Assembly: GCF_016808095.1 (NCBI RefSeq)
Contig: NC_068976.1
Coordinates: 8,589,001 to 8,653,000, forward strand
DNA from: Vigna angularis
Lineage: Eukaryota; Streptophyta; Magnoliopsida; Fabales; Fabaceae
Reading direction: 5' to 3'
Length of the DNA stretch: 64,000 nt
The notes beneath the pieces are model-generated. The model had not been told where the DNA came from, searched no databases, and saw only the letters and a program-made list of their open reading frames with translations. The first letter of the stretch is position 1; every line of letters begins with the position of its first letter. Of the stretch, positions 35,513 to 47,959 are shown one piece after another. The position numbers and the translations under genes are program-made.

Positions 35513-36769
35513 TGAGAATCCCAGATGAGAAATTCAATCGACAATGCTTGGACTTGGCTCTTAATTTGATGGATAGGTTCAATTTTGGATTGGATCTAAG
35601 AAGGGTTTTGCTTTTCTTTATTTTTCTTCTTTTATTCGATTCCTTGGAAATTGCTTCGATTCGATGGAAAGTGGAAGGAAGCAGAAAGTGAAGGGAAAGG
35701 ATGGAAGTGAAGGAGTGTATAGAAGGTTATGGAAAACCCGTTTAAAGTTTGTCGCGTGCCTTTTGCGGTGATTGTTTTGGTTGTCGGTGTTTTCGCACCC
35801 ACACTTTACGCTTCCTTGATTAATGGGAGAAAATCATATTATATACTTCTTATAATAAAATTTAAATCGTGTTTAGATAAGAATTTTAGTGATTAAAAAA
35901 TTAAATATATAATATTTAAATTATTTATAGTTGAATTTTTTTTTAATTTTAAAATATTTTATTTGAATGGAGTAATTAAAATATTTTATATATTTTAAAT
36001 TTTTTATATATAGTAATTTATTAGTTAAAATTTAAATTTAAATTGCTATGATTTTATATAAAATTTAAAAGTTAAATTTCAGGCATAATCGTAATATAAC
36101 ATAATAGAATTGGTAAGATCATCATACAAACTTGTAAAATCGTATAAATTTACATTTTTTAAAATTTTTTGTTGCACCCTCTTCACCTTATTAAGTAAAT
36201 GAAACCTAAATCTAACTAAAAGTTAATGTAACTAAAAAATTCCAATGTTATATGTTGTCACCACATTTCATCCAATTATTATTAAAATTTATTTCCCAAT
36301 CAAAAATTAATACAAATATGTAACACCATCACACTATCCAATTAAAAATTAAAATTTTATTTTTTTTTCGACATAAATTATGGATACACACGAAACATTT
36401 ATTTTGGTTAAAGGTCAAACCCAAGATGGTGGTGAAGAAAATTATGTTCTTCCTATCCTACTCTTTTAGATGAAGAGAATTTTCTTATTAATGTGCTTTA
36501 TGAAGGATATAAAGTTAATGAAGATCCTCTAACTATACGAACCCCTTCACGATCTTAAGCATAATTGTGATTTTAACTACCTTGGTAATTTAGTTTCTCT
36601 TTGAAAAAATTTTAAAATATATGAATAACTCATTTCTATCCTTTGGTATAGAATGACTTGTCTTGATCTTCTGACTCGTTTCTATTTTCAGCCTGACAAA
36701 CTCGTATTGATCTTTAGCTTGGACTGATTACTTTCGACCTTCAACTCGGATTGACTCGACTCAACTTCA
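35513..36769. other. Intergenic, upstream of the Rab gene
   Basis: No gene seen. Contains the Rab 5' UTR and promoter region; the sequence from about 35860 is strongly AT-rich. Confidence 0.5.
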
Positions 36770-37088
36770 TGTTAGAAGTCTCACATTGACTAGAGATAAC
36801 GTCAGTTTATAGTACATAAGTGGGGTGCAAACATCCCTTATATACAAGTTGGTTTTGTAGGGTTGAGTTAGATTTAAAGTTCAGTTCTTAACATGGTATT
36901 AAAGTCTATCCTAACGAGTTTTGTTGTTTGTTGGATCTATTGTCCAACTTATTATCGGACCACCCATTAAGGTCTAGTTTCACATTAAGTAGAGATAAGG
37001 TCAATTTATAGTATATAAGTGGATGCAAATTTTATCTTACAAGCTGGTTTTGTAAGGTTGAGTTAGGCTTAAAGTTCACTTCTTAACA
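36770..37088 (+). mobile_element. TRIM-like miniature LTR element, decayed
   Basis: Two similar direct repeats of about 120 bp (36770-36893 and about 36968-37088) share TAGAGATAA.GTCA.TTTATAGTA and GGTTTTGTA.GGTTGAGTTAG. The first is followed at once by TGGTATTAAAG, a mutated initiator-Met primer site. The spacer is only about 75 bp and non-coding. LTR, primer site, short spacer and LTR is the layout of a terminal-repeat retrotransposon in miniature. No clean target duplication is visible. Confidence 0.6.
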
Positions 37089-37089
37089 C

Positions 37090-37620
37090 TTAGGGCCCGA
37101 ACCGACTTGGCTTGAGCTTCGGCCAAGGCCAACTTAGCTCAACATTTGACCAGACATGAGTCAATCTACTTGGCTCGACCTTTGGCTTGACTGACTCATC
37201 TAGACCCTTAATTAGGGCTGACTCGTTTCAAGCTTCAGCCCCAAGTCTAGTCATCTCGATCTTCGCCTTGACTAACTCCTCTTGACCTTCGACCATGATC
37301 GATCAATTCGACATTCATCTCGAGTTGAAGCAGCTCAACCTTCAACCCAAGCTAACTTGTTTCTTCCTTCGACTTGTCGCAACCTCTATCGACCTTCAGT
37401 CCATACAAGCTCATTTCTACCTTAGACTCTTGTCAAATTGTCTCAACCTTTGGCCTTTCCGATCCATCTCAACCTTCGGTCTAAATGACTCGTCTTGACC
37501 ATTAGCTATAGCCGATTCAGTTTGACCTTCGTTATGTGTCAGATTAACTCAACCTTTGGCTTGCACTAGTTCAGTTTGACTTTTGGCCTACATCGATTTG
37601 GTTCAACATTCATCCTACTT
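37090..37620. repeat. Degenerate tandem field built on CTTGACCTTCG
   Basis: The motif (C/T)TCGACCTTCG.CTTGA, with variants such as CTCAACCTTTGGC and TTTGACTTTTGGCC, recurs about every 40-50 bases. Weaker copies extend left to about 36650, so the TRIM-like element may have inserted into this field. Confidence 0.6.
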
Positions 37621-39115
37621 CGATTCAAGAATAATCGTATTATTATAAATATAAATGGGACGTCAATTTTCTATTATGAATTCTTTCTAGTCACCATGAT
37701 CTAAAATGAGTTGAACTTCTAAAGCATCCAGGATGCACTTGTGGTTGAGTGTTGATTTTCTTGGTTTACAGAGTATTTAACATAAAAATTGTTAGGATTT
37801 GAAATATGTCTACATCAAGATCTCCTTAAGAGAGTCTAACTTTTTTGAAAATGTGGAATACCAATGTTGCAAAGTCAATTAATTGTATTAGACTTTGTGC
37901 CTTACTATAAAGAAGAAGGAAACTACTGATCCTAGGCTCATGTCATGTATAAGAGAAGTAGAGTAAGAAAGTCATGTACATCTAATGTTGCATGGAAAAC
38001 ATTTACACATTTACGTTCTTGTTCAGAAAATAATTGTTGAAGATGAAAGGCTTGTCAACCTCTCGAAAGGAATTTGAAACAACTATTTTCTTCTTATATT
38101 TATTTAAAATAATTCTCTTTAAAGAGGAAAGGTAGGCGATGCTTATGAAAATTTGATCTTAACAATTTCAAACAATCCTAAGCATTTTTGTGTGCGAGGA
38201 AGAACAATGTTTATGTTCATAGCTATCTAAGAAAGTATTTATAATCATATATTTGTCTTAGGACATTTGTCTTTTTTAGTTAATGAAATTTATTATCTTT
38301 GAGATCATAACCTTTGTAATAAAAGTGTTTTAGTTAGGAGTGATCAAGTTCAAAGAACAATTGTGCTTTTAACAAGAAGTAATTAAGTCCAAATATTATT
38401 GGTAGCTTAGCCAAAAGTGGTAATATTCAAAGAATAATCACAGTTTAGTCAAAAGTGATTGAGTTCAAATAATATTTATATCTTGTAGTTATAGTTTGAA
38501 TTAGTGGAAACTTCATGAGATTGATCAAGAAGTAACATAGTCTAGATTTGTCAAACAAACCGATATGAAAATAATCTACGTAAATCTCTCTATCATTTAT
38601 CTTTTACATTGCCTGTTATTTATTTTCATTTAATCAAAGGAGATTTTTTCAAAACTCTTTTTTAAAAGGTTATTTGCAATGTATACCTTGTTAAATTTGT
38701 GTCTCATGAGGTTCATCAAACATATCTCTCAAGAGAAATAACTTTAAAGTTCTTCCATTTGTGGCCATAAGACAAAGTTTGTAGAAAATTATTCATAAAA
38801 GATATTTTTCTTTCTTGTGTATTTCACTTGTTTTTCATAAAAGATATATTTATATTTTTAATATTTCATTGTAAAAGAACTTAATAAAAAATTAATTAGG
38901 ATAAAGTTAACTTTACTCATCTTTTCTCCAACATATATCATATAACAATTCAATATTTTTTTTTCTTGTCATAGTCGCACAAGTCGTTTAAGTCACAAAG
39001 AATATTGTCCAACATGGCATTTAATAAATCATTAATATTTACAAATGGTTCAATCATATCTGAACATTTTCAAGGAATAGGATTTCAAGTAATACTCAAC
39101 AATATGACTTTCCCA
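37621..39115. other. Intergenic, no gene seen
   Basis: AT-rich without recognisable domains. Its position between tandem fields suggests it is part of a larger decayed repeat. Confidence 0.4.
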
Positions 39116-39119
39116 CAAA

Positions 39120-39480
39120 ACCTAACGTTTACTCTGCTTGCTCCACAAAAGCCTTATGGTTAGAGTCACACTGCCTGTTCCATAAAAGCCTTATGGTCAG
39201 GGTCATCCTACTCAACCAATTTGTTTTACCCATGTAACCTACCATTTACTTTGTTTGTTCCACAAAAGCCTTACGATCAGAGTTACCATGCCTGCTCCAC
39301 AAAAGCTTTATGATCAACGACATTTTGCTTGCTTCGCAAAACGTATTATGGTCAGGACTCGTTTCCCCTTCTTTCCACAAGAATTACAAGTAAAAACTCT
39401 GTCTACTCCACAAAAGCCTTACGAGCATTGCACTATACTAAGCTCAAGCTAAAGCCTTACAAGCAAAACACAACTTCTCA
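39120..39480. repeat. Tandem field of CCACAAAAGCCTTA units
   Basis: The phrase CTCCACAAAAGCCTTA(T/C)G(G/A)TC, followed by AGGGTC or AGAGTCAC, recurs six or more times at intervals of about 45-60 bases with decreasing fidelity to the right. Confidence 0.7.
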
Positions 39481-39834
39481 TTTTTCCCAGCTCACGAAAT
39501 CCCTTTAGGTGATAAGAAACTAACCCAACTTTATAGTTAAGTGAACAAGACATAACACACAATTTCATATTCTAGCACCAACTGAACCGATGAGACACAA
39601 CACATAACCAGGTCATCAACATAAACTCAACGAACAACAAAAAACAACTTGGCCAACCACAACACAAACCGGCCACGTTCAAACAAAACTCAACAACCAA
39701 CAGGTTGACAATGAAGCAACACATCACAACTAATAACATACATAGTTTGACAATTATAACAAACAACTTGACCAAGGTCAAAACCTCATGGTTAACCTCC
39801 AAAACATCAAGGTCGAGTTCCAAAACCTCTTAAT

Positions 39835-40060
39835 TGAGGTCTTAAAACAACTTGAACCAAACAAATCAGCCTGACCAAACAACTTAATCTGACCAAACAA
39901 CCCAGCCTAGTCAAACAACCCAGCCCGGCCAAACAACCTAGTCCGACCGAATAGCACAGGTTAGCCAAACAACCTAGCCCGACCAAGCAGCACAACCTGA
40001 CCAAACAACCCAGCGTGGCCAAACAACCCGATCCGACACAACAACTAAAAAGTAGCATGG
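39835..40060. repeat. Tandem field of CCAAACAACC units (about 20 bp)
   Basis: Around ten units of the form GACCAAACAACC(C/T)AGCC run head to tail. The minus strand gives a repetitive Leu/Cys/Gly frame, which is an artefact of the repeat and not a gene. Confidence 0.75.
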
Positions 40061-41901
40061 CAACATACCCAAAACAGCATAGCTATATACTAGAACAACA
40101 TGTAATATGGCAGCATACTAAAATAGCTTGGAATCAAATATTAAATAGTATTTAACATGAAACAAATGTGTCTAAGTCTTTCAACAACACGAAACAAAGC
40201 ACAATCAACTTGGTAAAATTAATAACCATCTTGGTACACCTATAAACAACTCGATTAACATCATAAACAACATAGATTAAAACTTCTACAGTCTGACAAC
40301 CTTCTCTTATGTGATTAATTAACCCTTTGACATTAATTCACTGCACACTTCACACCACATTAGTCCACCAATTTAACAATTAAGCATAATCATCAATAAA
40401 ACCCCAATATTTTGTGTATTAAAGCATAATTTGTGATCTTTACCACAAACAAATTCTATACAATAAATGCTATGTGTATACATGCCTAGATATGTTTTAG
40501 CAAGAAGTTATGAGCCATAAGCCTCATAGCATTAGCCCATAGCCACTGGACAATACATATATTAATAAAATAGGCCAAGGTAAACATAACACAATTTTAA
40601 CCATTAAAAGAAAATACATAACATTATAACGACATCATCTTGATCCCACAAGAAAATTATCAATGCCAGAAACATTAACTGGTTTTATTTTGAAAACAAC
40701 TAGAAAGACTACCACATGCACTAATCATGGACCAACAACAAATAATTTTAGAGCTCAATCACAAGCCTTAAAAAAACCATGGCACACAATGGTCAACACC
40801 TAACACAAAGGTCATCACACACAAAATAGAGAAACGTACCAACATCATATAAAATAAAGGAAAGAACAACTCAGACTTGACAACAAAACAACGTACTTGA
40901 AGCTAACACATAGTTAACGTAATTACACACATAGAAGGATATTCCCCTTAACTTGGTTTCCTTTAATCCCTTTCCTTGATCATAAAATACCATTCTACTA
41001 CACCTCCGAGCTCTCATGAACCTTCAACACAAACATTATTTAATCTCACGGTGCACACATTTCTGCCTCTTTTTTTTTGTACAAGGTTTTTGTCTTAACC
41101 TATTATAAATAGAAGACATGTCTAACCCTAATTTCAAAGTGTCTAGGTTTATCCTTCAAACCTCTACAAAAGCCCATCATTGTAGAATAAAATAAAAAAA
41201 TATTTAAATTTAAATTAATCCCTAATTAAATATTCTATTTTAATTTTTCCTAAGCTTCCTTATCCCATCCATTTTCACCAAAAGAAAAAATCCAAAAAAA
41301 AAAACAATATATTATTTACTCTAGCCAAAGCTCAAACACATCATTTCAAATTTCAAACAAACACTTCAAACCAAACAAACTATATGGACAACAAACATTA
41401 CAAACAATATCACACATACACGATTATATAATATAATTAAATAAAAGAAATAAAACATGTATTATGCATACAACACAAATCAAACCCATAGTCACCGATC
41501 CAAAGAAAGAACTCTATCCAATGTTACACTTCATTTTTGTATAACTTATCTTTTCTTATTTTACTTAATGACATCTTTACCTACCACCTTTCTAAATATT
41601 TTACTTTTTCTAGGTCTTACAAATATGGATATGGATAATAGTCAATTTTTTAAATTAGATACAAGGACATGATAATGAGTATATACATATCCTACTCATC
41701 TTATCCATTTCCTTATACTTATCCCCATACCCCATTTTCATATTCATCCCTATTTTAAATTACTAAAACACATTTAATTTATTAAATAATTTGAAGAGCT
41801 TATAATAAAATTTAATTTGGTTGTTATAAGAAACATATTTCATCAATTTTACTCTTTTAAAAAATTATTTGATCTTTATTCAATTACTATTTTGATACTG
41901 T

Positions 41902-41967
<66 letters not shown>

Positions 41968-43313
41968 GGTTATTTGGTTACAATAATATAATGAGATTTA
42001 ATATGAATATATTATTAAAAAAATATAAAGATATGAAAATACATATAAAAACATCTCTACAAAAAGGGAGAATAACTTTGAATCGTTCTCTCAATATTAA
42101 CAACTTTTTTCACTCATTACTCTCTTTTTCATCTACTCACTAGAGTGTCGTTTATGAGTAGTTAATTCAATTTTACATCTATTTGTCATTTAAGTGGTCA
42201 TTTATGGATAAACTATCATTCCATTTTGTATCAACTTGTCATTTAAATTGAATTTATTTTTCATTATCATCCAGAACTCTCATTCATATTCCAATAAGAT
42301 TATTTTAGAAATTTCTCCTTCCTTTGTAGCTTAACCAAAGAAGTCCAACTTATTGTAAAACCAATTAGAATTCAAAATCCCTTTTCCCCTATCTATAGGT
42401 AATATTAGTGATAAAAAAATTCATTCTCTAGACATATTTTGAAGTTCTTCATAAGCAAATCTAAAAAAATAAAATAAGAAAAATATTGAAATTAGTTTAT
42501 GCATAAACTAATTTAAAAAAAAATCTCTTGTATAGTTTCTTTAAATTTTTTAACTTGAGCTAACGCAGAAACTAATTTTAATTTCTAAACAATTGATTCT
42601 ATTTTTCTTCTTTTTGCTAAATACATGCTTAATTTTGCCTAGATATCCATCGGGTTCAATACAATTTATTGCAAATGAACTTTTCAGGATCGTAAAAAGT
42701 GCAGTAAAAATAGAATAAAATAAAATAAATTCATGTAGGGTCATAGTTAATTCACAACCTTTCTCCTTTTGTAGAAGTAACCAATGAAATTTCATTCTTA
42801 CCATTTCAGAACAACAAATGAGTCATTTAATTATAACTCGTGATTCTATTTTTGCTCCACCACATACTCAGTGCCTAAATTAATATGCTGATAGATACTG
42901 CTTACCATAACATTATTCACACCCACAAACTCAATCTAATACCAACAAAACATACCTCGCACCATTTATAAACACCTTTGCAAAAGAAGCAACATCACAA
43001 TTCCATTTTGTAGCAGCAAATCAAATACATACATAAGAACTCTTCAATCAGTTTTCTTCATTTTCCCTTTAATTTCACACTCAAAATGATGACATGATGA
43101 TAAAGTATAGCAGATACAACCACATCATCAAACACAAGTTCAGGTTCTCTGCTGTGTTTTTCAATGTTGTTTAGAACATAAAAATAAGTATATATGTATG
43201 TATCAGTATATTGATAAGACATAACATATAAACAACATAAAAAATTCATGAGAGAATCCGAATTTATGAAACACATGATGATTGATTAGTTTATACCAAA
43301 GCTACGTTGTACG
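40061..43313. other. Intergenic, including an (AT)n microsatellite at 41905-41962
   Basis: No gene seen apart from the probable 3' UTR of the membrane-protein gene at the right edge. The sequence is A-rich on the plus strand. The AT run at 41905-41962 is uninterrupted. Confidence 0.5.
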
Positions 43314-44312
43314 TTAAACTTGGTACTGCTCGAGCTGAACATCCTTGGCTGTCAAAGGCACATACTCTCCTCGATAAACTTCAAGATAGTCTGCTAAAGC
43401 TGACTTGTCAATATTCTCATGATGAAAGGACTTGCAAACAAAGTAGATCACAGTTTGAACAACAAGCCCAAAGAGGAACAAACAAGACAAGAGAAGGAAA
43501 CAAAGAACACCGTATGCTGTTTTGTCCACAGAAATCACACTCCATCCATCCACCACAGTCTCCTTGAACAAAATTCTTATCAAAACAAAAGACCCGACAA
43601 GAGTAAAAAACACGAATATGGACAACACCATCTTTCCCTTTATTAACTCCTTGCTCCTCAACATGGCTCGAACCCCCCACGAATCCTCCAACACAGTCAC
43701 AACACTCGCCAGTTGCCACACCACGGTGAGGTACACAAACCCAACGAAGTACAAAACCGCTATCACACCAAAAACCACAAAATCACCGGTGTTGAACCCG
43801 ATTGAAATTGCCCACAAGAAGATAACCACCATGGTGACGATATTGTAAGCGAAAAAAGCAGCAAAGGCACATAAGAACGTCAACATGAGCCTCTTCCAAA
43901 CCTTTGGGACCACTCTGATCACCTTCTTGAAAGTTACGTCTTTCGCTGTGTAGATGGAAGCGATGGTGTAGACCACTGCTGAAGTAGAGAGGAGGGAGAA
44001 GACGAGAAGCAGAGTGAAGTAAACGAGTTTGAAGAGCACCAGAGTGACCCATTCAGAAGAGATCATGTCGGAGAGCTTGTTGTATTGAGGGGTGTTGGGC
44101 TTTGTCTCATCCATGACTATTGAGTTGTAGAGAATCTTCCTGAAGAGGAGGGAGGAGACCTCTATGTGGAGGAGGAAGATGAAAGAGAGAGGGAGGATGA
44201 GTGTTAGGGTGATGTAGGAGAAGATTTTCCGCCATGAAAGTATGATCTTGGAGGCTTCTTTGTAGACACCAAAGAATCCAACAAATTGCATCTCTTCTTG
44301 TTCTCTATCCAT
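43314..44312 (-). CDS. Plant-specific multi-pass membrane protein, single exon
   Basis: 332 aa, one uninterrupted frame. The start is the first Met, in MDREQEEMQFVGFFGVYKEA. I see about six hydrophobic segments: around 31-50 (LTLILPLSFIFLLHI), 91-120, 145-170 (LCAFAAFFAYNIVTMVV), 180-210, 235-260 (LSIFVFFTLVGSF) and 275-300 (VLCFLLLSCLFLFGLV). There is no cleavable signal peptide; the N-terminus is polar and the C-terminal tail (ALADYLEVYRGEYVPL) is charged. The repeated juxtamembrane motif FKKVIRVVPKVWKRL is typical of a plant family known only as uncharacterised membrane proteins (I recall PTHR33133-type annotations; not verified). Function is unknown. Confidence 0.85.
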   Translation of the reverse strand: MDREQEEMQFVGFFGVYKEASKIILSWRKIFSYITLTLILPLSFIFLLHIEVSSLLFRKILYNSIVMDETKPNTPQYNKLSDMISSEWVTLVLFKLVYFTLLLVFSLLSTSAVVYTIASIYTAKDVTFKKVIRVVPKVWKRLMLTFLCAFAAFFAYNIVTMVVIFLWAISIGFNTGDFVVFGVIAVLYFVGFVYLTVVWQLASVVTVLEDSWGVRAMLRSKELIKGKMVLSIFVFFTLVGSFVLIRILFKETVVDGWSVISVDKTAYGVLCFLLLSCLFLFGLVVQTVIYFVCKSFHHENIDKSALADYLEVYRGEYVPLTAKDVQLEQYQV

Positions 44313-44417
44313 GCTCTGCTTTGGAACTTTTCTTCAATGGAGTTTTGGCTTGAAAAATGGTTTAGTCGGTGGGTGAAGATGTGGAAGGAGATCGTGTATT
44401 GGAAAGAGGATGAATGG

Positions 44418-44423
44418 TTTATA
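44418..44423 (-). promoter_or_regulatory. TATA box of the membrane-protein gene
   Basis: TATAAA on the sense strand in the context GCTATAAACC, about 105 bp upstream of the ATG, a normal distance for a plant gene with a short leader. Confidence 0.55.
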
Positions 44424-44429
44424 GCAAAA

Positions 44430-46285
44430 ATCTAGAACGGGTTTGGAATTCTCCTCAACAAAGTACCCTTACTTTTCAAATGAATTGCTTTTGTTGAAAA
44501 GTCAATTAATCACTATTTTTCTTTCCTTAGCTAATAAATAACCATTAATATATATATTTACCATTTTGTCTTAAATAAGTTTTCGTTACCCAAATACAAT
44601 ATTTTCTTTTCATTTTGTGTACTTTATAAATTGTATAATTTTGGTTTAATTTCATCAAACAAACAAATTATTTGTATCCCCCACTATTATGTTGTCTCTT
44701 TTAACTGATTATTGAAATATTTTAAAAATGTAACTTTTAATATATTGAACTATTTTGGGACATTGTATTTAATAATCAAGTGATAAATTAATAGTCTACT
44801 GGATACATTATTTTATATTAGTTAGTTGTTATTGTGTATTTATAACTAATATTACAATTGTGTATTCCTGTATAAGAGTACATCGTGTTTATTGTATAAA
44901 TTGATTTAAAAGGATTGTGTGAAAAAAATTATTACACAATACATTAGACAATGATTCAATTTTATCTTTTTGTGTTATTTATTATGTACTTTGTGTCGGT
45001 TTATTTCACAATGTTGCCTAATTCTTTTAATTATTCTTCAACTCATTACATAATTAGATGCGAAACATAAAATTTTGGTGAACGGCTTATTATTTTTAAA
45101 CAATAAAGTTTTATCATTTTTGTTAGAATATTTTTACTAGGATAAATGGAGGAAATTGATTCCTAAGATCTACCATATAACTTTTTTTATTTTTACAACT
45201 TTAAACTTATACTTAAATTTTAAGGATTTTTATATTTTATCTTCACACTTTTTCATCTATAATTTAAATATAAAGGAATAAACACAATACTAAAAAAATA
45301 AAAATGAATATATATTTAACAAAGGAAAGCATTAACGTGTGTTTAATGTATTTATTAGATCCATGGACATTTTAAATTTAATTTGGTGGATGAAGTACAT
45401 TTATCAAGAATTTGGTTGTAGGTCAAGATGAATGGAAAATAAGAGAATTGAATGAAAATGGCAAAGGCGTAAAATTGCGTGGAAATGGGTAGTATTTGGG
45501 GGAAAAGGAAAAGGCAAGACCAACCCACCAGGCAAGGAGTCATTCACGTCGACGCAAAGACTACAAAATAGTCTTTCTATAATAATTAAATGAAGGGGTT
45601 TAGGTCAATATTTGGCATAGACTACACATCCACGCGCTTTGGATTTTTTTTTTCCTTCTTGGAAAGTTCTCAATCTAAGACTAGACTTTGAGTTTCGATT
45701 TAAGATGGACATTGATCAGCTTACGATTGATTGAAGACCTTGATTAATTTAACATTTTTTACTTTTCTTTTTAAGTTTAATTATGTTTTTGTTCTGTAAA
45801 ATGATAAAAATAAAAACGAGCCAAATCTATTTTTTTTAAGTTTTTTATTTTTAGTCCATTTAAATATAAAAATCATGATTTTATTTTATCTGTATAGAAC
45901 GAGTTGAATTGAGTGTAGAAGCTATGTTTTAAAATAAATAAATAAAATATGTATAAATAGGTTAAAACAATTATTTATCATTTATTAAAACTTCACCTTT
46001 TAAAACCTTAAGCTTTTCTACACTCTTTAAAATTTTTAGATAGATCATCTATCGTTTCTATGATAATATCACATATATAGTTGAGAATGTAATATCGTTG
46101 CTATATTGTGTCAACGAATTTGTTGTGTTTTCTTTCTTCTTTGGCATTAGTGAGAACATTTTTGTAGTGGTTCTTCACCATAAGTATGATCTCCTTGCAT
46201 TTTGTTTGTCCATTTATTATGGTGGAGGTTTCACTTTGATCACACTGCAACATATCTTGGTTAATGGATTTTATTAAGGTTGATG
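44430..46285. other. AT-rich intergenic stretch
   Basis: No gene, RNA or element boundary recognised. Confidence 0.5.
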
Positions 46286-47172
46286 CACTATCTTCATTTT
46301 ATTAATGAAATGAATGTGTGGTCGTTTAACGTTCAACCACTGAATAACCAACGTTAAAAATGAGAGGTGACATTTTTGTAAATAAATGCAATTATTAACC
46401 ATTGTTTAAAATTTTAATTCGACGTAAAAGAATATAAAACGTCGAATGACTTTTAAATTCGACGTCAAAAGGTTAGTGAATTCAATAAAAATTTGAGCGG
46501 GAGATTGAAAATTCATTCACTTTATCTTAGCGCGCGATACCCTCTTCTCTTCTTAAACTTTTCTCGAACGAAGTTTGACGAGCATCAAATGTAATCTTTC
46601 ATTTGATACAAATGCATGTTAATTAATTACTTTATATATGATTTTTGTTTGTTTTAACCGATTATTTTCATGCTCTTGTCCTTCACAGGCGCATTCTGCT
46701 TTCTCTCTCACTATGATGAAACTTTATTCCGACGAACCCACCTTTTGAAGGTTAGTTTTCGTTTTCGTTTTGAAAAACTTATTTGTTGAACTTGTTTGTT
46801 GTTTTGTTGAACTTGTTTGTTGTTGTTGTTTAGTTGAACTTGTTTGTTATTGTTGTTTGAGTGAACTTGTTTGTTGTTGGTTATTATTGTTTGTTGTTGA
46901 TACTACACTACACATGCTTTATAAAACACCAAACACTAAAATTTGTTATTTTTTTGCTTTTCAGGTCTCGTAGAGTTGTAAAAAAGGATCATAATTAATT
47001 TAAAAACACAAAAAAATTGATTAACGTCGAATATTAACAAAATTCGACGTTAATTTAACATCGAATTTTTTAAATTCAACGTAAATTTAACGTCTCCTGA
47101 TATGATTTCGTTCGCGAATTCGCCGTTAAAAGCCCAAAATATTTGACGTTGTACGCGATTTTTGTACTAGTG
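46286..47172. mobile_element. CACTA-like element remnant
   Basis: The right end reads GTACTAGTG, so its complement begins CACTAGTAC, as in CACTA transposons. The adjacent sub-terminal region (46985-47155) and the left part (46325-46490) share short repeats of AATTCGACGTTAA in both orientations. I found no matching left terminus: a CACTA at 46286 has a different continuation. There is no transposase. A TTGTTGAACTTGTTTG tandem run occupies about 46780-46890. The left boundary is uncertain. Confidence 0.45.
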
Positions 47173-47955
47173 TATGAGTGCATGTTTGTCTCCATTAGAT
47201 TTTTATCGATATAAGTGTTGATTGAGTTTGAAATTTTGGTTTTTAAATTTGAAATTTGTAATTTTGTTGTGTAAATTTAAAATATTAAATTACTTTTGTA
47301 GCAGTGAATATTATAAGTTGTTTAAAATTGTAATTTAGTTTTTAGGAATAGTATAAATTATATTGACTAATTAATTATTTTTGTCCTCAAGAGTGACTAA
47401 ATTATATAGTCATTAGATTTTTTAAAATTTTAGTGATTGAATTATAAAAAATTTACAAAATATATTGCATGAAAATTATAGGAAAATTTTGTTTAGATGG
47501 AGTAAAATCTATTGTAGAATAATTGTTTAAAGGATTAAAGAATATGGTAGGAATTAGTACCATCCAAAAACTTCTTTTTTGGAAAGGTATATTATAGAAA
47601 ACACCGTTGAATTTTGTTTAGGATACATTTAAATATAAATCAACAAGAATTCTTAGGAGTTAACACGGTGAAAAATGTAAATGTATATAGGTTCCTGAAA
47701 TGTGAAGATCATAAATGTGGTTCAAAAAGAAAGGGACGAAACACATTTGTAAATGTTGAACAATATTGATAAAGTAATCACTTACATATCATAACACAAA
47801 AACAAAATCAAGGTTGCACACCTAAATGGACGAAACATGGGCATTGTATAAATATAACAAGATTTTCTTAAATTGGTTTAAGAAAAAAAGGTATATGATG
47901 AGGGCATTGCTTCATAAACATTTTTGAGACTAGCCTGCAAGTCAAACAACTATCT
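47173..47955. other. Intergenic, no gene seen
   Basis: AT-rich, with no recognisable features between the CACTA-like end and the SIRE-like LTR. Confidence 0.45.
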
Positions 47956-47959
47956 GATT

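Noticed and set aside
39807..40058. A Cys/Leu/Gly-rich minus-strand frame
   Set aside because: Its periodicity is that of the underlying 20-bp tandem repeat; there is no sign of selection for a protein.
46286..46300. CACTATCTTC as the left end of the CACTA-like element
   Set aside because: The bases after CACTA do not match the right terminus, and the 3-bp flanks (atg and tat) differ.
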